Shown in pieces: positions 27,286 through 41,100 of a DNA stretch of 64,000 nt. The DNA is taken from contig CM049318.1 of assembly GCA_026874595.1 (NCBI GenBank), positions 45,488,456 through 45,552,455 on the forward strand. The letters run 5' to 3'. Made by a program: the position numbers and the translations under genes. Below the pieces are notes generated by a model. It saw nothing but the letters and a program-made list of their open reading frames with translations, had not been told where the DNA came from and did no database searches. How positions within the stretch are numbered: the first letter of the stretch is position 1; the number at the start of each line of letters is the position of its first letter. The stretch comes from Sipunculus nudus. Lineage: Eukaryota > Annelida > Sipuncula > Golfingiida > Sipunculidae.

Positions 27286-27372
27286 GTGTGTGTCACAAGA
27301 TTGTCACTGTCACATGATTGTCGCAAACTTGGCAGAGACCTTCCCAAGCAAATTTACAAGCAAATATAAATG
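27286..27372 (+). repeat. Hybrid monomer at an in-register recombination junction
   Basis: This monomer joins the left part of the ATGATTG variant (usually followed by TCACAAACATGG) to the right part of the CGCAAACTTGGCAGAGACC variant. Total length stays 87 bp, which fits unequal exchange between aligned monomers with net loss of whole monomers. The identical hybrid is at 32,806-32,892, copied with the 5,520-bp unit. Similar in-register hybrids occur at 47,285-47,371 and 55,154-55,240. Confidence 0.85.
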
Positions 27373-27895
27373 GTGTGTGTCACAAGATTGTCACTGTTAC
27401 AAGATTGTCACAAACATGGCATAGACTGTCCCAAGCAAATTTACAAGCAAGCATAAAAGGAGTGTGTCACAAGATTGTCACTGTCACAAGATTGTCACAA
27501 ACATTGCACAGACTTTCCCAAGCAAATTTAGAAGCAAGCATAAAGGGTGTGTGTCACAAGATTGTCACTGTCACAAACATGTCGCAAACATGGCACAGAC
27601 TTTCCCAAGCAAATTAACAAGCAAGTATAAAGGGTGTGTGTCACAAGACTGTCACTGTCACAAGATTGTCACAAACATGGCATAGACTTTCCCAAGCAAA
27701 TTTACAAGCAAGTATAAAGGGTGTGTGTCACAAGATTTTCACTGTCACAAGATTGTCAAAAACATGGCATAGGCTTTCCCAAGCAAATTTACAAGCAAGT
27801 GTAAATGTGTGTGTCACAAGATTGTCACTGTCACAAGATTGTCACAAACATGGCATAGGCTTTCCCAAGCAAATTAACAAGCAAGTATAAAGGGT

Positions 27896-28763
27896 GTGTG
27901 TCACAAGACTGTCACTGTCACAAGATTGTCACAAACATGGCATAGACTTTCCCAAGCAATTTTACAAGCAAGTGTTAAGGGTGTGTGTCACAAGATTGAC
28001 ACTGTCACACGATTGTTTCAAACCTTGCACAGACTTTCCCAAGCAAATTTACAAGCAAGTGTAAAGGGTGTGTGTCACAAGATTGTCATTGTCACAGGAT
28101 TGTCACAAACATGGCATAGACTTTCCCAAGCAAATTTACAAGCAAGTATAAAGGGTGTGTGTCACAAGATTTTCACTGTCACAAGATTGTCAAAAACATG
28201 GCATAGGCTTTCCCAAGCAAATTTACAAGCAAGTGTAAATGTGTGTGTCACAAGATTGTCACTGTCACAAGATTGTCACAAACATGGCATAGGCTTTCCC
28301 AAGCAAATTAACAAGCAAGTATAAAGGGTGTGTGTCATAAGATTGTCACTGTCACAAGATTGTCACAAACATGGCATAGACTTTCCCAAGCAATTTTACA
28401 AGCAAGTGTAAAGGGTGTGTGTCACAAGATTGACACTGTCACACGATTGTTTCAAACCTTGCACAGACTTTCCCAAGCAAATTTACAAGCAAGTGTAAAG
28501 GGTGTGTGTCACAAGATTGTCATTGTCACAGGATTGTCACAAACATGGCATAGACTTTCCCAAGCAAATTTACAAGCAAGTATAAAAGGTGTGTGTCACA
28601 AGATTGTCACTGTCACAAGATTGTCACAAACATGGAACTGACCGTCCCAAGCAGTTTTACAAGCTAGTGTAAAGGGTGTGTGTCACAAGATTGTCATTGT
28701 CACAGGATTGTCACAAACATGGCATAGACTTTCCTAAGCAAATTTACGAGCAAGTATAAAAGG
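27896..28763 (+). repeat. 434-bp local tandem duplication inside the 5,520-bp unit
   Basis: Five monomers (435 bp, minus 1 bp for a GTAAATGTGTGTG variant) are repeated: landmarks at 27,896 and 28,330 start the same series, including ATTGACACTGTCACACG and the CATTGTCACAGG variant. The same pair is present at 33,416 and 33,850 in the other 5,520-bp copy, so this small duplication is older than the 5,520-bp one. Confidence 0.85.
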
Positions 28764-31700
28764 TGTGTGTCACAATATTGTCACTGTCACAAGATTGTCA
28801 CAAGATTATCACAAACATGGAACTGACTGTCCCAAGCAAATTTATAAGCAAGCATAAAGGGTGTGTGTCACAAGATTGTCACTGTCACAAACATGTCGCA
28901 AACTTGGCAGAGACTTTCCCAAGCAAATTTACAAGCAAATATAAAGATTGTGTGTCACAAGATTGTCACTGTCACAAGATTGTTTCAAACCTTGCATAGT
29001 CTTTCCCATGCAAATTTACAAGCAAATATAAATGGTGTGTCACAAGATTGTCACTGTCACAAGATTGTCACAAACATGGCATAGACTGTCCCAAGCAAAT
29101 TTACAAGCAAGTATAAAGGGATTGTGTCACAAGATTGTCACTGTCACAAGATTGTCACAAACATTGCACAGACTGTCCCAAGCAAATTTAGAAGCAAGCA
29201 TAAAGGGTGTGTGTCACAAGATTGTCACTGTCACAAACATGTCGCAAACATGGCACAGACTTTCCTAAGCAAATTAACAAGCAAGTATAAAGGGTGTGTG
29301 TCATAAGATTATCACTGTCACAAGATTGTCACAAACATGGCATAGACTTTCCCAAGCAAATTTACAAGCAAGAATAAAGGGTGTGTGTCACAAGATGGTC
29401 ACTGTCACAAGATTGTCACATACATGGCATAGACTTTCCCAAGCAAATTTACAAGCAATTATTAAAGGTATGTGTCACAAGATTGTCACAAACATGGCAT
29501 AGACTTTCCGAAGCAAATTTACAAGCAAGTATAAAGGGTGTGTGTCACAAGATTGTCACTGTCACATGATTGTCGCAAAGATGGCATAGACTTTCCTAAG
29601 CAAATTTACAAGCAAGTATAAAAGGTGTGTGTCACAAGATTGTCCCTGTCACAAGATTGTCACAAACATGGAACTGACTGTCCAAAGCAAATTTACAAGC
29701 AAGTATAAAGGGTGTGTGTTACAAGATTGTCACTGTCACAAACATGTCGCAAACTTGGCAGAGACCTTCCCAAGCAAATTTACAAGCAAATATAAATGGT
29801 GTGTGTCACAAGATTGTCACTGTTACAAGATTGTCACAAACATGGCATAGACTGTCCCAAGCAAATTTACAAGCAAGTATAAAAGGAGTGTGTCACAAGA
29901 TTGTCACTGTCACAAGATTGTCACAAACATTGCACAGACTTTCCCAAGCAAATTTAGAAGCAAGCATAAAGGGTGTGTGTCACAAGATTGTCACTGTCAC
30001 AAACATGTCGCAAACATGGCACAGACTTTCCCAAGCAAATTAACAAGCAAGTATAAAGGGTGTGTGTCACAAGATTGTCACTGTCACAAGATTGTCACAA
30101 ACATGGAACTGACTGTCCCAAGCAAATTTATAAGCAAGCATAAAGGGTGTGTGTCACAAGATTGTCACTGTCACAAGATTGTCACAAACATGGCATAGAC
30201 TTTCCCAAGCAAATTTACAAGCAAGAGTAAAGGGTGTGTGTCACAAGATTGTCACTGTCAAAAGATTGTCACAAACATGGCATAGACTTTCCAAAGCAAA
30301 TTTACGAGCAAGTATTAAAGGTGTGTGTCACAATATTGTCACTGTCACAAGATTGTCACAAACATGGAACTGACTGTCCCAGGCAAATTTATAAGCAAGC
30401 ATAAAGGGTGTGTGTCACAAGATTGTCACTGTCACAAACATGTCGCAAACTTGGCAGAGACTTTCCCAAGCAAATTTACAAGCAAATATAAAGGTTGTGT
30501 GTCACAAGATTGTCACTGTCACAAGATTGTTTCAAACCTTGCACAGACTTTCCCATGCAAATTTACAAGCAAATATAAAAGGTGTGTCACAAGATTGTCA
30601 CTGTCACAAGATTGTCACAAACATGGCATAGACTGTCCCAAGCAAATTTACAAGCAAGTATAAAGGGATTGTGTCACAAGATTGTCACTGTCACAAGATT
30701 GTCACAAACATTGTACAGACTGTCCCAAGCAAATTTAGAATCAAGCATAAAGGGTGTGTGTCACAAGATTGTCACTGTCACAAACATGTCGCAAACATGA
30801 CACAGACTTTCCTAAGCAAATTAACAAGCAAGTATAAAGGGTACGTGTCATAAGATTGTCACTGTCACAAGATTGTCACAAACATGGCATAGACTTTCCC
30901 AAGCAAATTTACAAGCAAGTATAAAGGGTGTGTGTCACAAGATGGTCACTGTCACAAGATTGTCACATACATGGCATAGACTTTCCCAAGCAAATTTACA
31001 AGCAATTATTAAAGGTATGTGTCACAAGATTGTCACAAACATGGCATAGACTTTCCCAAGCAAATTTACAAGCAAGTATAAAGGGTGTGTGTCAGAAGAT
31101 TGTCACTGTCACATGATTGTCACAAACATGGCATAGACTTTCCAAAGCAAATTTACAAGCAAGTATAAAAGGTGTGTGTCACAAGATTGTCCCTGTCACA
31201 AGATTGTCACAAACATGGAACTGACTGTCCAAAGCAAATTTACAAGCAAGCAAAAAGGGTGTGTGTTACAAGATTGTCACTGTCACAAACATGTCGCAAA
31301 CTTGGCAGAGACCTTCCCAAGCAAATTTACAAGCAAATATAAATGGTGTGTGTCACAAGATTGTCACTGTCACAAGATTGTCATAAACATGGCATAAACT
31401 GTCCCAAGCAAATTTACAAGCAAGTATAAAGGGAGTGTGTCACAGGATTGTCACTGTCACAAGATTGTCACAAACATTGCACAGACTGTCCCAAGCAAAT
31501 TTAGAAGAAAACATAAAGGGTGTGTGTCACAAGATTGTCACTGTCACAAACAGGTCGCAAACATGGCACAGACTTTCCCAAGCAAATTAACAAGCAAGTA
31601 TAAAGGGTGTGTGTCACAAGATTGTCACTGTCACAAGATTGTCACAAACATGGCATAGACTTTCCCAAGCAAATGTACAAGCAAGTGTAAAGGGTGTGTG

Positions 31701-32619
31701 TCACAAGATTGTCACTGTCACAAGATTATCACAAACATGGCATAGACTTTCCGAAGCAAATTTACAAGCAAGTATAAAGGGTGTGTGTCACAAGATTGTC
31801 ACTGTCACAAGATTGTCACAAACATGGCATAGACTTTCCCAAGCAAATTTACAAGCAAGAGTAAAGGGTGTGTGTCACAAGATTGTCACTGTCAAAAGAT
31901 TGTCAAAAACATGGCATAGACTTTCCTAAGCAAATTTACGAGCAAGTATAAAAGGTGTGTGTCACAATATTGTCACTGTCACAAGATTGTCACAAACATG
32001 GAACTGACTGTCCCAGGCAAATTTATAAGCAAGCATAAAGGGTGTGTGTCACAAGATTGTCACTGTCACAAACATGTCGCAAACTTGGCAGAGACTTTCC
32101 CAAGCAAATTTACAAGCAAATATAAAGGTTGTGTGTCACAAGATTGTCACTGTCACAAGATTGTTTCAAACCTTGCACAGACTTTCCCATGCAAATTTAC
32201 AAGCAAATATAAAAGGTGTGTCACAAGATTGTCACTGTCACAAGATTGTCACAAACATGGCATAGACTGTCCCAAGCAAATTTTCAAGCAAGTATAAAGG
32301 GATTGTGTCACAAGATTGTCACTGTCACAAGATTGTCACAAACATTGCACAGACTGTCCCAAGCAAATTTAGAAGCAAGCATAAAGGGTGTGTGTCACAA
32401 GATTGTCACTGTCACAAACATGTCGCAAACATGACAAAGACTTTCCTAAGCAAATTAACAAGCAAGTATAAAGGGTACGTGTCATAAGATTGTCACTGTC
32501 ACAAGATTGTCACAAACATGGCATAGACTTTCCCAAGCAAATTTACAAGCAAGTATAAAGGGTGCGTGTCACAAGATGGTCACTGTCACAAGATTGTCAC
32601 AAACATGGCATAGACTTTC

Positions 32620-35600
32620 CCAAGCAAATTTACAAGCAAGTATAAAGGGTGTGTGTCACAAGATGGTCACTGTCACAAGATTGTCACATACATGGCATAG
32701 ACTTTCCCAAGGAAATTTACAAGCAATTATTAAAGGTATGTGTCACAAGATTGTCACAAACATGGCATAGACTTTCCGAAGCAAATTTACAAGCAAGTAT
32801 AAAGGGTGTGTGTCACAAGATTGTCACTGTCACATGATTGTCGCAAACTTGGCAGAGACCTTCCCAAGCAAATTTACAAGCAAATATAAATGGTGTGTGT
32901 CACAAGATTGTCACTGTTACAAGATTGTCACAAACATGGCATAGACTGTCCCAAGCAAATTTACAAGCAAGTATAAAAGGAGTGTGTCACAAGATTGTCA
33001 CTGTCACAAGATTGTCACAAACATTGCACAGACTTTCCCAAGCAAATTTAGAAGCAAGCATAAAGGGTGTGTGTCACAAGATTGTCACTGTCACAAACAT
33101 GTCGCAAACATGGCACAGACTTTCCCAAGCAAATTAACAAGCAAGTATAAAGGGTGTGTGTCACAAGACTGTCACTGTCACAAGATTGTCACAAACATGG
33201 CATAGACTTTCCCAAGCAAATTTACAAGCAAGTATAAAGGGTGTGTGTCACAAGATTTTCACTGTCACAAGATTGTCAAAAACATGGCATAGGCTTTCCC
33301 AAGCAAATTTACAAGCAAGTGTAAATGTGTGTGTCACAAGATTGTCACTGTCACAAGATTGTCACAAACATGGCATAGGCTTTCCCAAGCAAATTAACAA
33401 GCAAGTATAAAGGGTGTGTGTCATAAGATTGTCACTGTCACAAGATTGTCACAAACATGGCATAGACTTTCCCAAGCAATTTTACAAGCAAGTGTTAAGG
33501 GTGTGTGTCACAAGATTGACACTGTCACACGATTGTTTCAAACCTTGCACAGACTTTCCCAAGCAAATTTACAAGCAAGTGTAAAGGGTGTGTGTCACAA
33601 GATTGTCATTGTCACAGGATTGTCACAAACATGGCATAGACTTTCCCAAGCAAATTTACAAGCAAGTATAAAGGGTGTGTGTCACAAGATTTTCACTGTC
33701 ACAAGATTGTCAAAAACATGGCATAGGCTTTCCCAAGCAAATTTACAAGCAAGTGTAAATGTGTGTGTCACAAGATTGTCACTGTCACAAGATTGTCACA
33801 AACATGGCATAGGCTTTCCCAAGCAAATTAACAAGCAAGTATAAAGGGTGTGTGTCATAAGATTGTCACTGTCACAAGATTGTCACAAACATGGCATAGA
33901 CTTTCCCAAGCAATTTTACAAGCAAGTGTAAAGGGTGTGTGTCACAAGATTGACACTGTCACACGATTGTTTCAAACCTTGCACAGACTTTCCCAAGCAA
34001 ATTTACAAGCAAGTGTAAAGGGTGTGTGTCACAAGATTGTCATTGTCACAGGATTGTCACAAACATGGCATAGACTTTCCCAAGCAAATTTACAAGCAAG
34101 TATAAAAGGTGTGTGTCACAAGATTGTCACTGTCACAAGATTGTCACAAACATGGAACTGACCGTCCCAAGCAGTTTTACAAGCTAGTGTAAAGGGTGTG
34201 TGTCACAAGATTGTCATTGTCACAGGATTGTCACAAACATGGCATAGACTTTCCTAAGCAAATTTACGAGCAAGTATAAAAGGTGTGTGTCACAATATTG
34301 TCACTGTCACAAGATTGTCACAAGATTATCACAAACATGGAACTGACTGTCCCAAGCAAATTTATAAGCAAGCATAAAGGGTGTGTGTCACAAGATTGTC
34401 ACTGTCACAAACATGTCGCAAACTTGGCAGAGACTTTCCCAAGCAAATTTACAAGCAAATATAAAGATTGTGTGTCACAAGATTGTCACTGTCACAAGAT
34501 TGTTTCAAACCTTGCATAGTCTTTCCCATGCAAATTTACAAGCAAATATAAATGGTGTGTCACAAGATTGTCACTGTCACAAGATTGTCACAAACATGGC
34601 ATAGACTGTCCCAAGCAAATTTACAAGCAAGTATAAAGGGATTGTGTCACAAGATTGTCACTGTCACAAGATTGTCACAAACATTGCACAGACTGTCCCA
34701 AGCAAATTTAGAAGCAAGCATAAAGGGTGTGTGTCACAAGATTGTCACTGTCACAAACATGTCGCAAACATGGCACAGACTTTCCTAAGCAAATTAACAA
34801 GCAAGTATAAAGGGTGTGTGTCATAAGATTATCACTGTCACAAGATTGTCACAAACATGGCATAGACTTTCCCAAGCAAATTTACAAGCAAGAATAAAGG
34901 GTGTGTGTCACAAGATGGTCACTGTCACAAGATTGTCACATACATGGCATAGACTTTCCCAAGCAAATTTACAAGCAATTATTAAAGGTATGTGTCACAA
35001 GATTGTCACAAACATGGCATAGACTTTCCGAAGCAAATTTACAAGCAAGTATAAAGGGTGTGTGTCACAAGATTGTCACTGTCACATGATTGTCGCAAAG
35101 ATGGCATAGACTTTCCTAAGCAAATTTACAAGCAAGTATAAAAGGTGTGTGTCACAAGATTGTCCCTGTCACAAGATTGTCACAAACATGGAACTGACTG
35201 TCCAAAGCAAATTTACAAGCAAGTATAAAGGGTGTGTGTTACAAGATTGTCACTGTCACAAACATGTCGCAAACTTGGCAGAGACCTTCCCAAGCAAATT
35301 TACAAGCAAATATAAATGGTGTGTGTCACAAGATTGTCACTGTTACAAGATTGTCACAAACATGGCATAGACTGTCCCAAGCAAATTTACAAGCAAGTAT
35401 AAAAGGAGTGTGTCACAAGATTGTCACTGTCACAAGATTGTCACAAACATTGCACAGACTTTCCCAAGCAAATTTAGAAGCAAGCATAAAGGGTGTGTGT
35501 CACAAGATTGTCACTGTCACAAACATGTCGCAAACATGGCACAGACTTTCCCAAGCAAATTAACAAGCAAGTATAAAGGGTGTGTGTCACAAGATTGTCA

Positions 35601-38150
35601 CTGTCACAAGATTGTCACAAACATGGAACTGACTGTCCCAAGCAAATTTATAAGCAAGCATAAAGGGTGTGTGTCACAAGATTGTCACTGTCACAAGATT
35701 GTCACAAACATGGCATAGACTTTCCCAAGCAAATTTACAAGCAAGAGTAAAGGGTGTGTGTCACAAGATTGTCACTGTCAAAAGATTGTCACAAACATGG
35801 CATAGACTTTCCAAAGCAAATTTACGAGCAAGTATTAAAGGTGTGTGTCACAATATTGTCACTGTCACAAGATTGTCACAAACATGGAACTGACTGTCCC
35901 AGGCAAATTTATAAGCAGGCATAAAGGGTGTGTGTCACAAGATTGTCACTGTCACAAACATGTCGCAAACTTGGCAGAGACTTTCCCAAGCAAATTTACA
36001 AGCAAATATAAAGGTTGTGTGTCACAAGATTGTCACTGTCACAAGATTGTTTCAAACCTTGCACAGACTTTCCCATGCAAATTTACAAGCAAATATAAAA
36101 GGTGTGTCACAAGATTGTCACTGTCACAAGATTGTCACAAACATGGCATAGACTGTCCCAAGCAAATTTACAAGCAAGTATAAAGGGATTGTGTCACAAG
36201 ATTGTCACTGTCACAAGATTGTCACAAACATTGTACAGACTGTCCCAAGCAAATTTAGAATCAAGCATAAAGGGTGTGTGTCACAAGATTGTCACTGTCA
36301 CAAACATGTCGCAAACATGACACAGACTTTCCTAAGCAAATTAACAAGCAAGTATAAAGGGTACGTGTCATAAGATTGTCACTGTCACAAGATTGTCACA
36401 AACATGGCATAGACTTTCCCAAGCAAATTTACAAGCAAGTATAAAGGGTGTGTGTCACAAGATGGTCACTGTCACAAGATTGTCACATACATGGCATAGA
36501 CTTTCCCAAGCAAATTTACAAGCAATTATTAAAGGTATGTGTCACAAGATTGTCACAAACATGGCATAGACTTTCCGAAGCAAATTTACAAGCAAGTATA
36601 AAGGGTGTGTGTCAGAAGATTGTCACTGTCACATGATTGTCACAAACATGGCATAGACTTTCCAAAGCAAATTTACAAGCAAGTATAAAAGGTGTGTGTC
36701 ACAAGATTGTCCCTGTCACAAGATTGTCACAAACATGGAACTGACTGTCCAAAGCAAATTTACAAGCAAGCAAAAAGGGTGTGTGTTACAAGATTGTCAC
36801 TGTCACAAACATGTCGCAAACTTGGCAGAGACCTTCCCAAGCAAATTTACAAGCAAATATAAATGGTGTGTGTCACAAGATTGTCACTGTCACAAGATTG
36901 TCATAAACATGGCATAAACTGTCCCAAGCAAATTTACAAGCAAGTATAAAGGGAGTGTGTCACAGGATTGTCACTGTCACAAGATTGTCACAAACATTGC
37001 ACAGACTGTCCCAAGCAAATTTAGAAGAAAACATAAAGGGTGTGTGTCACAAGATTGTCACTGTCACAAACAGGTCGCAAACATGGCACAGACTTTCCCA
37101 AGCAAATTAACAAGCAAGTATAAAGGGTGTGTGTCACAAGATTGTCACTGTCACAAGATTGTCACAAACATGGCATAGACTTTCCCAAGCAAATGTACAA
37201 GCAAGTGTAAAGGGTGTGTGTCACAAGATTGTCACTGTCACAAGATTATCACAAACATGGCATAGACTTTCCGAAGCAAATTTACAAGCAAGTATAAAGG
37301 GTGTGTGTCACAAGATTGTCACTGTCACAAGATTGTCACAAACATGGCATAGACTTTCCCAAGCAAATTTACAAGCAAGAGTAAAGGGTGTGTGTCACAA
37401 GATTGTCACTGTCAAAAGATTGTCAAAAACATGGCATAGACTTTCCTAAGCAAATTTACGAGCAAGTATAAAAGGTGTGTGTCACAATATTGTCACTGTC
37501 ACAAGATTGTCACAAACATGGAACTGACTGTCCCAGGCAAATTTATAAGCAAGCATAAAGGGTGTGTGTCACAAGATTGTCACTGTCACAAACATGTCGC
37601 AAACTTGGCAGAGACTTTCCCAAGCAAATTTACAAGCAAATATAAAGGTTGTGTGTCACAAGATTGTCACTGTCACAAGATTGTTTCAAACCTTGCACAG
37701 ACTTTCCCATGCAAATTTACAAGCAAATATAAAAGGTGTGTCACAAGATTGTCACTGTCACAAGATTGTCACAAACATGGCATAGACTGTCCCAAGCAAA
37801 TTTTCAAGCAAGTATAAAGGGATTGTGTCACAAGATTGTCACTGTCACAAGATTGTCACAAACATTGCACAGACTGTCCCAAGCAAATTTAGAAGCAAGC
37901 ATAAAGGGTGTGTGTCACAAGATTGTCACTGTCACAAACATGTCGCAAACATGACAAAGACTTTCCTAAGCAAATTAACAAGCAAGTATAAAGGGTACGT
38001 GTCATAAGATTGTCACTGTCACAAGATTGTCACAAACATGGCATAGACTTTCCCAAGCAAATTTACAAGCAAGTATAAAGGGTGCGTGTCACAAGATGGT
38101 CACTGTCACGAGATTGTCACAAACATGGCATAGACTTTCCCAAGCAAATT
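32620..38150 (+). repeat. 5,520-bp tandem unit, copy 2
   Basis: Second tandem copy. It keeps the same hybrid monomer (32,806-32,892), the same internal 434-bp duplication (33,416 / 33,850) and the same 98-bp monomer (34,283). Private differences include GCAGGCATAAAG near 35,916 and CACGAGATTG near 38,109. Agreement with copy 1 ends near 38,150, where the sequence turns into a GCATGTATTAAAGG variant instead of the expected consensus. Confidence 0.93.
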
Positions 38151-38199
38151 TACAAGCATGTATTAAAGGTGTGTGTCACAAGATTGTCATAAACATGGC

Positions 38200-41100
38200 A
38201 TAGACTTTCCCAAGCAAATTAACAAGCAAGTATAAAGGGTGTGTGTCACAAGACTGTCACTGTCACAAGATGGTCACAAACATGGCATAGACTTTCCCAA
38301 GCAAATTTACAAGCAAGTATAAAGGGTGTGTGTCACAAGATTTTCACTGTCACAAGATTGTCAAAAACATGGCATAGGCTTTCCCAAGCAAATTAACAAG
38401 CAAGTATAAAGGGTGTGTGTCATAAGATTGTCATTGTCACAAGATTGTCACAAAAATGGCATAGACTTTCCCAAGCAATTTTACAAGCAAGTGTTAAGGG
38501 TGTGTGTCACAAGATTGACACTGTCACAAGATTGTTTCAAACCTTGCACAGACTTTCCCAAGCAAATTTACAAGCAAATATAAATGGTGTGTGTCACAAG
38601 ATAGTCACTGTCACAAGATTGTCACAAACATGGCATAGACTTTCCCAAGCAATTTTACAAGCAAGTGTAAAGGGTGTGTGTCACAAGATTGTCATTGTCA
38701 CAGGATTGTCACAAACATGGCATAGACTTTCCCAAGCAAATTTACAAGCAAGTATAAAAGGTGTGTGTCACAAGATTGTCACTGTCACAAGATTGTCACA
38801 AACATGGAACTGACCGTCCCAAGCAGTTTTACAAGCTAGTGTAAAGGGTGTGTGTCACAAGATTGTCATTGTCACAGGATTGTCACAAACATGGCATAGA
38901 CTTTCCTAAGCAAATTTACGAGCAAGTATAAAAGGTGTGTGTCACAATATTGTCACTGTCACAAGATTGTCACAAGATTATCACAAACATGGAACTGACT
39001 GTCCCAAGCAAATTTATAAGCAAGCATAAAGGGTGTGTGTCACAAGATTGTCACTGTCACAAACATGTCGCAAACTTGGCAGAGACTTTCCCAAGCAAAT
39101 TTACAAGCAAATATAAAGATTGTGTGTCACAAGATTGTCACTGTCACAAGATTGTTTCAAACCTTGCACAGTCTTTCCCATGCAAATTTACAAGCAAATA
39201 TAAATGGTGTGTCACAAGATTGTCACTGTCACAAGATTGTCAGAAACATGGCATGGACTGTCCCAAGCAAATTTACAAGCAAGTATAAAGGGATTGTGTC
39301 ACAAGATTGTCACTGTCACAAGATTGTCACAAACATTGCACAGACTGTCCCAAGCAAATTTAGAAGCAAGCATAAAGGGTGTGTGTCACAAGATTGTCAC
39401 TGTCACAAACATGTCGCAAACATGGCACAGACTTTCCTAAGCAAATTAACAAGCAAGTATAAAGGTGTGTGTCATAAGATTGTCACTGTCACAAGATTGT
39501 CACAAACATGGCATAGACTTTCCCAAGCAAATTTACAAGCAATTATAAAGGGTGTGTGTCACAAGATGGTCACTGTCACAAGATTGTCACATACATGACA
39601 TAGACTTTCCCAAGCAAATTTACAAGCAATTATTAAAGGTATGTGTCACAAGATTGTCACAAACATGGCATAGACTTTCCGAAGCAAATTTACAAGCAAG
39701 TATAAAGGGTGTGTGTCACAAGATTGTCACTGTCACATGATTGTCACAAACATGGCATAGACTTTCCTAAGCAAATTGACAAGCAAGTATAAAAGGTGTG
39801 TGTCACAAGATTGTCCCTGTCACAAGATTGTCACAAACATGGAACTGACTGTCCAAAGCAAATTTACAAGCAAGTATAAAGGGTGTGTGTTACAAGATTG
39901 TCACTGTCACAAACATGTCGCAAACTTGGCAGAGACCTTCCCAAGCAAATTTACAAGCAAATATAAATGGTGTGTGTCACAAGATTGTCACTGTTACAAG
40001 ATTGTCACAAACATGGCATAGACTGTCCCAAGCAAATTTACAAGCAAGTATAAAAGGAGTGTGTCACAAGATTGTCACTGTCACAAGATTGTCAAAAACA
40101 TTGCACAGACTTTCCCAAGCAAATTTAGAAGCAAGCATAAAGGGTGTGTGTCACAAGATTGTCACTGTCACAAACATGTCGCAAACATGGCACAGACTTT
40201 CCCAAGCAAATTAACAAGCAAGTATAAAGGGTGTGTGTCACAAGATTGTCACTGTCACAAGATTGTCACAAACATGACATAGACTTTCCCAAGCAAATTT
40301 ACAAGCAAGTATAAAGGGTGTGTGTCACAAGATTGTCACTGTCACAAGATTGTCACAAACATGGCATAGACTGTCCCAAGCAAATTTACAAGCAAGTATA
40401 AAGGGATTGTGTCACAAGATTGTCACTGTCACAAGATTGTCACAAACATTGCACAGACTGTCCCAAGCAAATTTAGAAGCAAGCATAAAGGGTGTGTGTC
40501 ACAAGATTGTCACTGTCACAAACATGTCGCAAACATGACACAGACTTTCCTAAGCAAATTAACAAGCAAGTATAAAGGGTACGTGTCATAAGATTGTCAC
40601 TGTCACAAGATTGTCACAAACATGGCATAGACTTTCCCAAGCAAATTTACAAGCAAGTATAAAGGGTGTGTGTCACAAGATCGTCACTGTCACAAGATTG
40701 TCACATACATGGCATAGACTTTCCCAAGCAAATTTACAAGCAATTATTAAAGGTATGTGTCACAAGATTGTCACAAACATGGCATAGACTTTCCGAAGCA
40801 AATTTACAAGCAAGTATAAAGGGTGTGTGTTACAAGATTGTCACTGTCACATGATTGTCACAAACATGGCATAGAATTTCCTAAGCAAATTTACAAGCAA
40901 GTATAAAAGGTGTGTGTCACAAGATTGTCCCTGTCACAAGATTGTCACAAACATGGAACTGACTGTCCAAAGCAAATTTACAAGCAAGCATAAAGGGTGT
41001 GTGTTACAAGATTGTCACTGTCACAAACATGTCGCAAACTTGGCAGAGACCTTCCCAAGCAAATTTACAAGCAAATATAAATGGTGTGTGTCACAAGATT

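Larger units (their letters stand above)
27100..32620 (+). repeat. 5,520-bp tandem unit, copy 1 (64 monomers)
   Basis: Every landmark from about 27,129 to 32,580 recurs 5,520 bp downstream. The length equals 64 x 87 minus 48: three 70-bp monomers (-51), one 98-bp monomer (+11), three 85-bp monomers (-6) and two GTAAATGTGTGTG variants (-1 each). The unit contains an internal 434-bp duplication (27,896 recurs at 28,330) and a gamma HOR pair spaced 1,634 bp. Differences from copy 2 that I saw are CAAGCATAAAAGG at about 27,451, CACAAGACTG at about 27,902 and TTTCCCAAG at about 31,046. Identity is therefore very high, on the order of a few changes in 5.5 kb. Confidence 0.93.

Noticed and set aside
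27100-38150. Treating the near-identical 5,520-bp copies as certain assembly error
   Set aside because: The copies carry private differences (near 27,451, 27,902, 31,046 and 35,916), so they are not a simple duplicated contig. An artefact still cannot be excluded without reads.
39035-39598. 187-codon stop-free stretch (identical counterpart at 59,148-59,711) as a protein-coding gene
   Set aside because: It begins at a GTG inside the GT run, consists of 29-residue repeats of the satellite, changes repeat register through indels, and overlaps other equally long frames. Nothing resembles a promoter, splice site or conserved domain specific to it.
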